Below, one piece after another: positions 42,280-55,264 of a stretch of DNA of 64,000 nt (position 1 is the first letter of the stretch; each line of letters starts with the position of its first letter). A program made the translations under genes and the position numbers. Below the pieces are notes generated by a model. It worked only from the letters and a program-made list of their open reading frames with translations, had not been told where the DNA came from and made no database searches. The DNA comes from Vickermania ingenoplastis. Taxonomy: Eukaryota; Euglenozoa; Kinetoplastea; Trypanosomatida; Trypanosomatidae. The DNA lies in the NCBI GenBank assembly GCA_010157825.1, contig VFSE01000205.1, forward strand, positions 1-64,000, written 5' to 3'.

Positions 42280-44787
42280 GATTGGCGGGTGGGTGAAATG
42301 GCGTTATCTTTCCAAGCCCGTGTGTGTCTTCACCCTCGTAATATCTATCTCTCTATCTATCTATATCTATCTATCTATATCTATCTATCTATCTATATTT
42401 ATCTATTTATCTATATATATATATATATACCCTATACCACTATCTATATAGATATAGATGTTTGCTGACAAGGCGCAAACTATCCATGGGTGTAGTTTGT
42501 TTTTTAGTGTGCAATTTATTTTATGAGTTAGGTGTATTATTTTTAGATAAGTAATTCTATTAATTCTATTTACTCTTCTATTTAATCTTATTTTTTAGAT
42601 AAGTGTATTATTTTTATTATAATAATTAGCGGTATTGTTGTGACAAAAATTTTTAATGGTTTATATTTTGTTTCAATTCCCCAGTTGTCTAGCATCGAGA
42701 TGGACAGTAGCGTTTGTTGCGCGTTGTTAGTTTTTTTTTTTTATTGTTTGGTTGTGGTTGTGTTTTGTCTGTATTAAGTATTTGCCTTTGTATGGATGTC
42801 TTTCTTTGTGCCGGTTTCTGTTGCCATATTTTTTTTTGGTAGCATTTTTTTTTTTTTTTTGTGTGTGAGGAATGAAGGAGGAGGGAGGTTTGAGGTTCAT
42901 TGATGATGTGTAGTTCTCTCATTGGAGTCAAAAGGGAACCTCTGCTTCTTTTGACGTCCTTATTCCTGTCATGGAAAACATTTATAGAGTACAACAAGTT
43001 TTACGGTTTTTTCTTTAGAATTTTTTTAAATATCCTTTTTTATTTTTTGCTCTTCCTTTTTTATTTTCTTTTTTTGCCTTTTTCCTTTTTTTTTGGTTGA
43101 TTATGATCCATTTTTGTTTAGTGAGAGAAAGGCAACAGTGGGAGGTGCGGGGAGATGAGGACGTGAAGCGGTGGCCTCGTGACGCATCTGTCTACGAAGG
43201 GATACAAGCCTCAGTGTCTATATCTGTACTCTATAATATATACTATCACGTTTATGTGTGTCTATTTCCACAAGTGACTAGTTACTTCTTTTCTTTCTTT
43301 TTTTTTTTTAAAGCTTGCGTTATGAATGACATGAGATGAAGAATTGGAAGAAAGATGGATAGAAGAAAATGTCTACATTTTCTGTCATGCTCAATCATAT
43401 ACTCTTTGTCTTTCCTGTTTTTTCCATTCGCCAGACTATCCTTTTTCCTCTAAGAAAACCTCCCACCCACCCCCGAGGACCCACCTCCAATTGGACCCTT
43501 GGAGCGTATAATACATTCCTGGGTTTATTTTGCACTTCGCATGCACTATTTTTTCCTATAACCAATGTATATCTGTCAAAAACAATTAACTTAATATAAC
43601 CATCTTTTATTTCTTCGCTTGTTTTTAAGGCCATATGTGAGCATGCTATCCAATGTATGTAGATTCTGATTCTCTTTTATTCTTCGTTTTTCTTTTTCAA
43701 ATACGATGTTCTCGAGAAATTAAAGGGGGCTCTTACGTGCATTTCTTCGGTGCCCTTACTCGTTGCTTTTTTCATTTCTGTACGTGTGTAGATATGGATG
43801 CGCCGTGGCACTAAAACTGATATGTTTATGCTTCATTTTTTCATTTTATTTTCGCTCCCACTATGGATTTCTTTCCTTTGTGCGGAGGGAAAGCCGGAAG
43901 AAGAAGAAGAAGCACAACACTAATAATCCGGTGCACAGGAAAAAAAGAAAAGAAAAAAAAAAGAGAAACGAAGATAGGAAGTAGAAAATTATATCTTTAC
44001 ATTTTTTTTTTAATTTTTATTTTTGCCGCCGTTTTTTTTCAACATGACGCGTAGAATAAGAAGAGAGAGAGAGAATAGTGAGAATAAAAGGAAGGCCGAA
44101 ATAAACATAAATCCAACGAAGAAGAGAAATATTTTTAGCCGGAAGCAGTAGCAGCCGAAGTGCAGCCATGGAACGTGGCGTGGGGTTTGCGACACCGCCA
44201 ATCTTTTCATTCTTTCACACGGACAGGGTCGTATATCTTTTTTTTATTTTTTTTTTCTTATATGCTGTCGCTTCTTCCCTTTTTGTTACGTCTCTTCAAA
44301 TTATTCCAATTGATTGATTGCTACGCTTACGTTTACACCAACCTGGTCGACATGACCGAGATCCAATGGGAGATGAGAGAGAGAGAGAGACGACCAGGGC
44401 CGTGTGTCCTATCCCTTGCTGCTTGCCCTTCGGGTTGGAGTATGGGGGACCAAGGGGGGCGAGTGGCGAGGCAAGCCTTCTCTCTCTCTCTCTCCCTGTC
44501 CTCGACGAGCCACAGCCGACCTTTTTACCCGTCATAGATGATGACATGATATATATGCGTAGAAGGCCAACACATCTCAACGAAGCATTCAGAAAATGCG
44601 CTATTTTTTGTAGGATCATTATTCTCTCCCCCCCCCCCTCCCTCCCTTTAATAATACAAGGAAAACCATTAGGGACATCCTTTCTTTTATATCTCCCAGT
44701 AGCGGAGGAGATACGATATACTTCGTACGATTTACTTTAGACTACCCTAAACAGCCCAAAGAAAAATAAACAAATAAAAAAATCAAA
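42280..44787. other. Long gene-free spacer after receptor A
   Basis: No gene supported. Simple-sequence tracts are frequent: TATC repeats (about 42345-42425), many T-runs and GAGAGA near 44375. Short open frames here are AT-rich, phenylalanine-rich and lack motifs. Confidence 0.5.
42344..42432. repeat. TATC/TA microsatellite
   Basis: Alternating TATC and TCTATATC units followed by a (TA)n stretch, visible directly, in the 3' flank of receptor A. Confidence 0.9.
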
Positions 44788-44996
44788 AGCAGTTCCTCTC
44801 TCTCCTTTAAACATAAACAGTAGTCTAACATGACAACCACGAGTCCGACACCCACCTAAATTCCTTCTGCTTGGCTGCGACTCCTGCTTGATGCCTCCCA
44901 CACCTCGCTGCCTGTCTGCAGGACGGATCCCGGTGCGTATCTCCCACGCACACGGACGGACGGAGAGCTGCATACAACCATGACACACTCACACCT

Positions 44997-45028
<32 letters not shown>

Positions 45029-45478
45029 TAGATTTATTCTCTATTGCGTTCACTCTATTCAGTAGATCCTTCTTAGCGGTGCAGCCAGCGACCGCCGCTC
45101 TATACGACTTACTTGTGTAGCAAGCGGCGGCCTGACAAGCAACACGGGACGATATCGACATCGAAAAGTGACCCATACATTAAGGAGGTATCTCTTCACC
45201 TAAATTATCTTTTTTTTTTTAATTTGTTTGTTTAGGGTGTTCTTTTTTTTTTTTATAGTTCAGCATATATTCCCTTCAATCTTTTTACATTTTCTTCCTC
45301 CCTTCCTTCTTGCTTTTAGCTGTTTACGTTCTTTTTACGGCACGTAGAACAGCTCCGCGAATCTCTCGTGCGGCAGTAAGAGGTTAGATAAGCATAATAG
45401 CTTAAGAGGAGAGATTGAAAGTCAGAGATTGAAATCCAAACATCCCCAATTGGGATCATCGCTGTCTCTCTTTATACA
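44788..45478 (+). repeat. Upstream repeat R1, copy 1 (before receptor B)
   Basis: The longest copy of a family of repeats found before receptors B, C and D and before the ankyrin-like gene. It includes CTAACATGACAACCACGAG, a CTCT/GTGT tract ending in GTGTAG (about 44995-45030, a good splice-acceptor shape), GCAAGCGGCGGCCTGAC, and TGCTTTTAG (about 45312-45320). Copies at 51805-52392, 56641-57027 and 61321-61461 cover different parts. It encodes no recognisable protein. Confidence 0.9.
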
Positions 45479-45808
45479 AGCTCATCCTGTGTGACTGACG
45501 ACTGCCCCCCCCAAAAAAAAAAAAAAATAAATAAAAAAGTAATAATAATAATAAATAATAAGAAAAATTTAAAAGAATAACTATATCTTTTTTTTCTTAG
45601 GAAATATTTTACGAGTAGTGCGGCCTCCACATCGGCTTTGATAGAACTCCTGTACCCTCGACAAAAAGTAGACAAACTCCGACATCGCTGTCCTATCCTC
45701 GTCGGATCGTCTCTTTTCGGTAGAGAGTTTGCTTTTTTATCAGCTTGCGCGTACCGAAGACGAACATCAACAACTGGGCCCACTACTCGTTTGCCGTGAG
45801 AGAGTCGC

Positions 45809-47979
45809 ATGTCTGGAGGGGATGCGGACATCAAGGAGCAAGATCGGCAAGTACGGCGTCGCTACTGGCTGTTTCTGCTAGTCATCGTTGCTGGCATGCT
45901 GCTTATTCTTCTAGGGATTCTAACGCCATCACTCGTCATTAACAATTTGGACGTTGTCAGACAGAACAAGTATAAAACAGAGGAGAATGAGGCCGTTTAC
46001 CAGTGGAAACAGCTTCTCGAAGCGTCCGTTATCAGCGGTTTCACCGTTGCCTCTCACCTAGAGGGCTTTGTATTCAGTAACATGCGGCGGCTTCCCTCGC
46101 TGCACGGCCCTGTGGAGGAACGCCTCGAGGATCAGTTCTTCGAGCGCTTCCCGATTATAGCCAAAAGTCTCATGACCGGCGACCAAGAGATTGAGCTGGT
46201 GGCGCTCGTCCCTGGCGGTATCGTGAGCCAGACCATGCCCCACAGCGATAGATTCCAGAACGTGGATCTCTTCAAGTATCTACCACTCACACTCAACGCC
46301 ATTATCGCAGCTGGAATAATGGACATAGGGGGCCCCGTTATGTCTCTAGGGGATAACAACATCTATGTGGTGAACGTCGTGATTCCGGTGTTCAACACGA
46401 CAGAAGATGTGAGCAAGATGGAAGATAAGTCCGGCATACTGGATCTATTCTGGGGCTTTGTGTTCGTGGAGGTGGACATACACTCCCTCATTGTGCATAG
46501 CGATGTTCCGCAACGAATGAAAGAGCTAGGAATGAGCTACGTGCTCTACTCTGTGATCAATGACGAGTATGTCGTACTGGCCACCTCAGATCATTCCATG
46601 AATCAAGACGCCATCGCGAAGTTCATCTCCAGCTCAACTCGAGTCGAGCCGGTCAACACAGATTTAGAGTTGACGCTGGCAATTAAAAAGTTCCAAAAGG
46701 TTGTACATCTAACCCCCGCGGCAGTTGCTGGTATTGTGTGTGGCGTTGGTACGCTGGGTGTGATGCTGATGGCCCTTGCTGCGCTGCTCATCGCGTGCCG
46801 CACCAAGACGTACGTGGGCACGGAGAGCGCGCCGAAGGCGGCGCCGTTCGCGACGCTGGTGATCGGTCCGCTGCAGGGCGAGGAGCTGTGGAACCTGCTG
46901 CCGGACCACATGACAGATATCACGGAAGCGCTGGGAAAGGTGCTGGAGCGGCACATGCGGCGCCATCGTGGGTACCAGATTCCGCAGCTGCAGCCGTACA
47001 CGACGACGTACATCCTGCGTACGATGGAGGACGCGATCGGTATGGCGTTCGACGTGATAGAAGACATTCAGCGGCACCCGCTGGACGAGGATATGGTTCG
47101 CACACTGGGGGGACAACGGGCACCTGCTGCTGACGTACGGGGTGCACTGGTGCTGCGATGCGAAAGTCACGCTGGAGCCTGCCTCTGGTCGGCTGCGCTA
47201 CGAGGGCCCCGATGTGCTGCGTACGGGGAGGCTGTGGCGGAGGGGGATGCCGAGCCGCGTTGTTGTGTCGGGGCAGGGGAGGGACGCGCTGGTGTGCCGC
47301 GAGTGGCGGGTGGAGCCGCTTAGTTCGTGCGTGCTGCGCCAGGGGGGAACCCGAGACGGCGCTCTTCACGGTGACGGACCTTGCCCGGCCGCTGCTGAAG
47401 GCTGCGCAGGCCGAGGCAGAAGAAGGGTCGTTGAAGATGAATGGTAGCGCTGCAAAAGTACTGAACCCCTTTTCACGGGAACGGCGCCGTGACAGTCGAA
47501 CCGGATTCCACCATTCTACTTTTCCCGAAGCAGTTCCCAGCAAGAATAGTGTGAATGATGACACGCGTAGTCCCGGGGAGGAAAGTCGTGATCCTTCGGA
47601 CGAGCTTGGGCTGGTAAACAACTCTCTGATCGAGCCGAGGATCAGCACCTCGCTGGCGACGGCTCTGCGGACGGCCTTTGACGAGCAGGGCGTTACGGTG
47701 GAGATCGGCTACGACTCGGTGCGGGTTCTCGTGTACTACTTCTACGCCTTCTTCAAGATCCTTTTCAAGCCCCTTGCGGCCCCGCAGCGCAGCAATATCT
47801 ACATGCGGCTGATCACAGCCTTTGGGCTCCGCCAGGAAGCGCTGCTGGAGAATCTGGCGGTGAATTGTACGATTCGATACCTGCAGCAGCAGGAGGAGGC
47901 TAACACGTATCACCGGAATCGACAGAAGTATATGGATCATTACCGTCTTGAGATGTTGTGGAAGAGCACAGTAGAGTAG
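45809..47979 (+). CDS. Receptor B: CHASE-like sensor/pseudo-cyclase, frame-interrupted
   Basis: Paralogue of receptor A starting at ATG 45809 with a membrane helix (WLFLLVIVAGMLLILLGIL). The ectodomain has LVPGGIVSQTMPHSDRFQ, MDIGGPVMSLGDNNIYVV, VIPVFNTTEDVSK and FWGFVFVEVDIHSLI. Its juxtamembrane block (SSSTRVEPVNTDLELTLAIKK) is private among the four copies. The cytoplasmic half is nearly identical to A. The frame changes twice: a run of six G at 47107-47112 (five in A) and another of six at 47342-47347 (five in A). Each is a one-base expansion, after which the expected protein resumes to 47979. Either the copy is a very young pseudogene or these are homopolymer errors. The linker (AEAEEGSLKMNGSAAK) and the tail beginning ANTYHRNRQKY match copy D. 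Confidence 0.75.
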
Positions 47980-49316
47980 TAGGATGTTGGTGCTGCGCTC
48001 TAAACTGTCGCCGTAATGTGTCGACGAGGATATGTTGGAATACGCACATTTTTTTCTTGGGGTCTGTGATATTATTTTCTCTCTTACTTGAATAGAGTAT
48101 ATGTATGGTATTCAAATTGTCTTGTTTTTTGCCCCGGTGGTATGTCTATTGTATTATATATATTCGTGATTGTGTTCTGAGTCATTCTTCTGTTCATTCT
48201 CCCTCGCCTTTATCTGCCTCTGTTGGTTGGCGGCTCTAAGGTAAAGATGTCGATACAGGGACTATATATCAAATGATGGTGTTGTAGATAGGTACGTCAT
48301 TCTTTCATTCATTGAGGGTATTACTATTATTATTATTTTATTTTGTTGAATAGTTTGATGATGACCGTAGGGTGCTTCTCTCTCTGTCGCGGTTTCCGCG
48401 CATCTATGTCACGTTCGACTTTGAAGTTTGTGGTTCTGTTGTTGGTTCGTTTGTTTGTCTCTGCAGTGTGATAAAGCTAGAGGTCGAGTAGAGAAGAAGC
48501 CAGGCATGGTCTGAGAAGCCCCCACACGGGGCAACAAGTCAAGTAACTGTTTTATGGGGTTTTGCACTTGGAGGAAAACCCAGTAAACTCCTTTTATGAG
48601 AAAAATAAACAAAAAAGGGGAAATACACGGTACGCGTGCTCTGTTAACAAAACTCGGACTGGACATGAACCGAGGCGTTGAGCAACACTTAAGTGATCAT
48701 ATGGTTGGCTAAACAGCTTTGGACTGAACTGTTGGTTAGCCTTTTGTAAAACAGAAAAGCAAAAACATAAATGAATAAAATAAATAATGATAAAATATAT
48801 GATGATCGTATATCCGAAAAACCAAAACAAGTTAAAACAAAAATAAATACAAATGAAATTAGGTTGTGTTTAACGTCGAGGAGCAAAGCTCAAACACTAG
48901 TACACGCATCGCACCTTCCCCCTCATTCTGATCATTCATAGATCTGCTAGCCACTTGAAGTTAATATTTATACTGCCATATTTTGTAACGTTTTATTTCC
49001 TCTTTTTTTTTTTGAAGTTGACAGGTCTCGATGGCTTGCAGCTATGTGATCAAGATACAGTTAGAAAGAGAGGAGTGAAGGACTTGATGCGTATCATGTA
49101 AGACAATGTATGGTTAGCTTGGTCAAACCAAGAACTTCACATAGGCTCAAAACCATCTCGTTAGACATTTTTCTCTGTGGCATTCCTGTACTTTCCAAGC
49201 CCAAACAGTAGGCAAATGCCACTTCAATCTATAGTGTGTCAAGGAGAGAAGACGAATGCGGCTGCTCGCGTGCCCCAAATCCTCGGCAGCTCGGCTGACC
49301 CGCATTAGTCTGTATC
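47980..49316. other. Gene-free spacer after receptor B
   Basis: No gene supported. ATT repeats near 48324-48340 and AT-rich DNA near 48760-48860 are the only structure noticed. Confidence 0.45.
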
Positions 49317-51255
49317 CTATTGCCTTGAGCTGTTGGAAAGGAAAGAGTAGGGAAAGAGAAGAGAAGTGGCGGTTATGATGCGCTGCGTCCCCAAGGGTGA
49401 AGCAAACACAACCGCGTGCCCGATCTGGGTGTGGGGGGCCGGGAAGGCGTACACACCGAAGAAGTCGGAAGGACCCCCAAAGATTCTTGACACGGTGTCA
49501 GCGGGGTTGACTTTTCCTTGAAGCCAAAAGAAGGTGACCTGTATATCGCGGTGAAACCACAGGTCGTACACGTACTCAAACAGCTTGTTGAGCGTGTATC
49601 CTCTGCCAATGCCACCGAATCCGTTGACTCGCCGCTGCGCGCGGTGGATGGCGTCGTGGTCGATCATGAACGCGACCTTTGATCCATCTGCGATGCCGTC
49701 TTGAACAAGCTGTCGCAGGACCAGTTCAGCAGCTCTTGGCTCCGCGTGGGCGGAGTGCTGCGCGTCGAAGAAACCTTCGGACTGGGATTCGCTGGGAATG
49801 TAACTGCCCTCATCAAAGAAGGTCTTGTGTTCCCATCTCTGCTGGTACCCGGTGGTGGTGCCTTTTGAACGATTGTAGACGTAAGCCCCCCCAACCGCCG
49901 TAAGATGCGTCAGATACCGCAATATAGTCGTACTGCGCATCGTTGTACGTCACGGTCATGATGTCAGCTATCTGCCACCATTGGTTTCGGCAGAGTTCTT
50001 GTCCTAGGGCAAGCATCTTTTCATGAGCCAACTTGTCCATGTAGAGCAGTGGATCATCCCATTTTCGTCCCTCGTTCACTGTGCGGTAAACACCGCGATA
50101 CGCTCGGAGCAGCGAAAAGGCACCCGCAGGGTTTAACCTGGTGGTATGCAGCGCGTAAAGTATGAGCGACACTAGTGAAACAAAAGACCTGCACGTAAAA
50201 TCCGTAGCCGCTAGGGCCAGGTTCAATTTGGCGATGGTCTTCACGGAATTCCGAATCACTCTCTCGGTTCCTGACCACATGTACTCCTCGCCTAAAAACG
50301 TGTTGGGCTCTCTTGCCAATCTCTAGTATTTGCTCATCTGTGGCGACCTCCAAAGACTCCCTGGCAGGCGACGTCATCAGGTTTGCCTGCCGTATCCTTT
50401 CCACTATCTGCCTCACTGCCATGATAAACTCCTGCTCCTGGCCCTCTTCCGCCGCGATGAGCATGTTGTCGATCATAGTGAAAATGGTACACGGTGTATC
50501 GATGTCGACGATCGTCCACGTCACTGCTTGCCCTACGGCAACGCTCCAGCATCCTCCTGTTGGAAGGGTCCGTAGCCGGAAATAGCGGCTTCCCTTCCGA
50601 AAAACAAATTTGTTTCTCAGTCCTTCTGGCAAAGGTATAGCGTCGTAGTACGCCTCAAAGTCGATTTGAAGCATGTACCGTGCATGTCTCAGCGCCTGTC
50701 GACGGCCCAAACGCGTCGGATAACGCAGCTCTGGTAACGTCTGGCGGTTGATGCACGCATTGAGATCACAGAGCCTCCTTCTGCCTTTCAACTCAGGTAC
50801 TGTGAACACATTCACGCCGTGCCAGCCATATGGAAGTCTTCTCGTACCCGTATCTATGGGTAAGGAGCACTCCTCAAACTTCCCCATCCGGATGGCCTCA
50901 TCGATCTCCGCCTGAGACAGCTGTGTGGCCTTTAGATCGCGACTTGTCATAAGCCCCTCGTAACGTTCAGGCTGCATGAATCGCCATGCTTCACGGAGGT
51001 ACTCGACAGTGCTCTCCTTCGCCGTGGGGAGGGAAAAGACAGCTTCGGCATCGAGCGGCGTGTTGTTCTTCAGGTGAAGACGCCAATGTCGTCTATCAGG
51101 AAGCGGTACTGGGTCCTCTACTCCGCTCAATCGCTGCACCTCGAGGTACAAACGGTTCATGTCCAGGCCGAGCTCCTTGGTGGACGGGGCCTTGTGCCCT
51201 AGTTTCTCGGCAGATGTGTGTCCTGTCCGGGGACCTACGGTCGGATGGTTTTTAA
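49317..51255 (-). mobile_element. TATE-like tyrosine-recombinase retroelement fossil (RT–RNase H part)
   Basis: Minus-strand fossil of a second, distinct DIRS-order retroelement. The reverse transcriptase lies at about 51160-50054 (KGRRRLCDLNACI, YMLQIDFEAYYDAIPLP, TLPTGGCWSVAVGQAVTWTI, FTMIDNMLIAA), followed by RNase H at about 50319-49317 (SDASYGGWGG; LQGKVNPADTVS). The wording of the RT blocks recalls TATE elements of trypanosomatids rather than the VIPER-like fossil at 11-17 kb. Gag and recombinase parts were not found, so it is a truncated copy, broken in about two to three places, with long readable stretches implying moderate age. No terminal repeats were recognised. Confidence 0.7.
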
Positions 51256-51319
51256 CATGATTCCCAGATTTTCCGTTTTTGTGCGCTGGTGCCCTTCTGG
51301 CAAAGTGGAGGGAAGAAAC

Positions 51320-51391
51320 GATGCGGCCGGGAATCGAACCTAGGTCCAGTCATCACAGTCAATGCTGTCATACCACTTAGCTACACGGTCC
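51320..51391 (-). tRNA. tRNA-like sequence, degenerate
   Basis: On the minus strand the sequence has a good Pol III A box (TAGCTAAGTGGT) and a perfect B box (GGTTCGATTCC) at the spacing of a tRNA gene, and a CTGTGAT heptamer in the position of an anticodon loop (GTG, His). However, acceptor and anticodon stems do not pair and the T stem has one mismatch. It is therefore a tRNA pseudogene or tRNA-derived repeat head rather than a working tRNA. It lies just beyond the 5' edge of the TATE-like fossil. Confidence 0.45.
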
Positions 51392-51804
51392 TTTTTTTTT
51401 GTGGTAGTGGCCCTCACCTCTGCCTACGGGTTGGCTGGTGGCATCTCCAGCGTACCATGTGATTACGGGTAAGCTACCTTTAAGATCCGCCGTAGCATCC
51501 TGGCTTTATTGTTTTCTCTGTTGGAATGATTTTTTTGTTAGTTTGTTGCTCTTAAGCTTCTATTTTTAAGCTAACGCCTGGATATTTAGAGCACACCCGC
51601 AGCCGAAGCGTCAACCCCCGCGAAGGCCGTCCGACTTACCTCTATCCTGTAGCTTTCATTAAAAAAAAGAAAGAAGAAAGGCCGTAATACTCTTCAATCG
51701 TACTAGTTTTAACCTTTCTCTCTGGACTCACAGCGTTCACTGAGGCGATAAAACCAGAAAATAAATCATTCACACACCAGAAGTCGCACTCCCCTGCTGT
51801 GGCG
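51392..51804. other. Spacer between tRNA-like sequence and repeat R1
   Basis: No gene seen; the T-run at 51391-51399 and mixed-composition DNA only. Confidence 0.4.
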
Positions 51805-52392
51805 ACTCCTGCTTGGTGCCTCCCACACCTCGCTGCCTGTCTGCAGGACGGATCCCGGTGCGTATCTCCCACGCACACGGACGGACGGAGAGCTGCATAC
51901 AACCATGACACACTCACACCTTCTCTCTCTCTCTCTCTCTCTGTGTGTGTAGATTTATTCTCTGTTGCGTTCACTCTATTCAGTAGATCCTTCTTAGCGG
52001 TGCAGCCAGCGACCGCCGCTCTATACGACTTACTTGTGTAGCAAGCGGCGGCCTGACAAGCAACACGGGACGATATCGACATCGAAAAGTGACCCATACA
52101 TTAAGGAGGTATCTCTTCACCTAAATTATCTTTTTTTTTTTAATTTGTTTGTTTAGGGTGTTCTTTTTTTTTTTTATAGTTCAGCATATATTCCCTTCAA
52201 TCTTTTTACATTTTCTTCCTCCCTTCCTTCTTGCTTTTAGCTGTTTACGTTCTTTTTACGGCACGTAGAACAGCTCCGCGAATCTCTCGTGCGGCAGTAA
52301 GAGGTTAGATAAGCATAATAGCTTAAGAGGAGAGATTGAAAGTCAGAGATTGAAATCCAAACATCCCCAATTGGGATCATCGCTGTCTCTCG
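51805..52392 (+). repeat. Upstream repeat R1, copy 2 (before receptor C)
   Basis: Nearly identical to 44880-45474, from GCGACTCCTGCTTG through the CTCT/GTGTGTAG tract to ATCATCGCTGTCTCTC. The first part of R1 is missing. Receptor C starts about 700 bases downstream. Confidence 0.9.
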
Positions 52393-53098
52393 GGATCATT
52401 CGCCCTATGTACAGGTCGAGTTTGTCTTATTGTTCCGATTATACACCATTTGATTTTTTTTTATAGCCAATAAACATTATATATTGTACCTTTCCTTGCC
52501 TTCACTTGGTGGGGCGTTGAACGAAAAGTACCAGCAGTATTTCACTCCCATTCTAGCACGGTGGACGAGCATAGAGTGATAAGGTCATACGCAATATTTT
52601 TCTTGTTGGTTTGTTATGCAAAGTATCCGAAAACGTTTCATCATTTCGATATATTGCCGACTAACGGGTGATCCTTGCGACAGCCTTTTGCACCACAGAT
52701 CGAGAGTGTATATACAGACCTGCACTCCTGACGTGGCGTCGATCAAAGATTACGCTATAGTTTATCGATAGTGGGTGATTTGGCAAGCACAAACCACCCC
52801 CCTCGCTTAGCCAGCAGTTCTTGTGGAATAACCGGAATTCGGAAGAAATAGTCGAGAGGTTTTTTAGCGGTTCTGTGTGATGTTTTTACTTTCGACTAAA
52901 AGAACAAAAAAAATAGACATTAAAACGAATCGATAGAGTTCAAATGAGTCTGGGGGCTCGGTGATCCCTCGCATGTGAATATTGTATGGCTCATGATGTA
53001 GGATAAGTAAATGAGGCTTTCTCTTCCTTCGTTTCTGGCTCTTCTATTCCGATCTATATAGTCGGGACGTTTGTGCTGTTTAGCTTTTTGAGTAGTTC
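52393..53098. other. Immediate upstream region of receptor C
   Basis: No gene seen. Unlike receptor B, this copy has about 700 private bases between R1 and the start codon. A likely splice acceptor near the ATG is GTTTAGCTTTTTGAGTAG (53079-53096). Confidence 0.45.
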
Positions 53099-55264
53099 AT
53101 GCCTGAAAGCGATGCGGTCCTCAAAGAGCAAGATCGGCTGGGACGGCGGCGCTGCAGCTTCTTTCTTTTTAGTGGTGATTGTTGGCGTGCTGGCCATGCT
53201 GGTATTAATTCTCCTGCCGTCGTTAGTCATTCACAACATGGATGTCGCTCGACACAACAGATCCCAAGTTCTGCAAAACGATGCGGTGCATCTCTGGAGG
53301 CAGTTCCTCGAGTCTTCTGTCGTGAGTGAGTATGCGGTTGCGTATTACCTAGAGGGCTTTGTATTCAGTAACATGCGGCGGCTTCCCTCGCTGCACGGCC
53401 CTGTGGAGGAACGCCTCGAGGATCAGTTCTTCGAGCGCTTCCCGATTATAGCCAAAAGTCTCATGACCGGCGACCAAGAGATTGAGCTGGTGGCGCTCGT
53501 CCCTGGCGGTATCGTGAGCCAGACCATGCCCCACAGCGATAGATTCCAGAACGTTGATCTATTTACTGTCGTCTCCGAGGCCCTGAATCAGATCATCTAC
53601 AACGGCGGTGCACACTTAGGCGGCCCAGTTAAATCTCTAGGGGATAACAACATCTATGTGGTTTCCGTCGTGATTCCGGTGTTCAACACGACAGAAGATG
53701 TGAGCAAGATGGAAGATAAGTCCGGCATACTGGATCTATTCTGGGGCTTTGTGTTCGTGGAGGTGGACATACACTCCCTCATTGTGCATAGCGATGTTCC
53801 GCAACGAATGAAAGAGCTAGGAATGAGCTACGTGCTCTACTCTGTGATCAATGACGAGTATGTCGTGCTGGCTAGCTCCGACTACAGTATGGACCAGGAC
53901 GCCATCGCCAAGTTCATCGACACAGCCACTCGAGTCGAGCCGGTCAACACGGATTTACAACTGACCCTCGCCATTAGTAAGACTCGTAAGCTTGTAGTTT
54001 TGACTCCATCAATTCTCGCTTGTATTGTGTGTGGCGTTGGTACGCTGGGTGTGATGCTGATGGCCCTTGCTGCGCTGCTCATCGCGTGCCGCACCAAGAC
54101 GTACGTGGGCACGGAGAGCGCGCCGAAGGCGGCGCCGTTCGCGACGCTGGTGATCGGTCCGCTGCAGGGCGAGGAGCTGTGGAACCTGCTGCCGGACCAC
54201 ATGACAGATATCACGGAAGCGCTGGGAAAGGTGCTGGAGCGGCACATGCGGCGCCATCGTGGGTACCAGATTCCGCAGTTGCAGCCGTACACGACGACGT
54301 ACATCCTGCGTACGATGGAGGAAGCGATCGGTATGGCGTTCGACGTGATAGAAGACATTCAGCGGCACCCGCTGGACGAGGATATGGTTCGCACACTGGG
54401 GGACAACGGGCACCTGCTGCTGACGTACGGGTGCACTGGTGCTGCGATGCGAAAGTCACGCTGGAGCCTGCCTCTGGTCGGCTGCGCTACGAGGGCCCCG
54501 ATGTGCTGCGTACGGGGAGGCTGTGGCGGAGGGGGATGCCGAGCCGCGTTGTTGTGTCGGGGCAGGGGAGGGACGCGCTGGTGTGCCGCGAGTGGCGGGT
54601 GGAGCCGCTTAGTTCGTGCGTGCTGCGCCAGGGGGAACCCGAGACGGCGCTCTTCACGGTGACGGACCTTGCCCGGCCGCTGCTGAAGGCTGCGCAGGCC
54701 GAGGCAGAAGAAGGGTCGTTGAAGATGAATGATAGCGCTGCAAAAGTACTGAACCCCTTTTCACGGGAACGGCGCCGTGACAGTCGAACCGGATTCCACC
54801 ATTCTACTTTTCCCGAAGCAGTTCCCAGCAAGAATAGTGTGAATGATGACACGCGTAGTCCCGGGGAGGAAAGTCGTGGTCCTTCGGACGAGCTTGGGCT
54901 GGTAAACAACTCTCTGATCGAGCCGAGGATCAGCACCTCGCTGGCGACGGCTCTGCGGACGGCCTTTGACGAGCAGGGCGTTACGGTGGAGATCGGCTAC
55001 GACTCGGTGCGGGTTCTCGTGTACTACTTCTACGCCTTCTTCAAGATCCTTTTCAAGCCCCTTGCGGCCCCGCAGCGCAGCAATATCTACATGCGGCTGA
55101 TCACAGCCTTTGGGCTCCGCCAGGAAGCGCTGCTGGAGAATCTGGCGGTGAATTGTACGATTCGATACCTGCAGCAGCAGGAGGAGAGGTCGCAGTACTG
55201 GAACCGCCAGCGCCACGGAGAACGAATGCATGCATTGTGTTCTGCTTGTAGTTCTAGAGAATAG
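53099..55264 (+). CDS. Receptor C: CHASE-like sensor/pseudo-cyclase, frame-interrupted
   Basis: Starts at ATG 53099 (MPESDAVLKEQDRL, matching the other copies). The frame shifts at a T5 run (53168-53172), where homology predicts T4, then continues through the membrane helix (FFLVVIVGVLAMLVLILL) and the ectodomain. It shifts back at GGG (54429-54431), where the others have GGGG, so the two changes cancel and the C-terminus is in the original frame. The segment EGFVFSNMRRLPSLHGPVEE to MPHSDRFQN is the same as in copy B. The following helix (FTVVSEALNQIIYNGGAHLG) is private, and the juxtamembrane block (DTATRVEPVNTDLQLTLAIS) is shared with A and D. The cytoplasmic part is nearly identical to the other copies; the tail begins RSQYWNRQRHGER, like A. 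Homopolymer base-calling error is the simplest explanation of the interruptions. Confidence 0.75.

Noticed and set aside
42344-42432. CRISPR-like array
   Set aside because: A continuous TATC microsatellite without spacers, in a eukaryotic genome.
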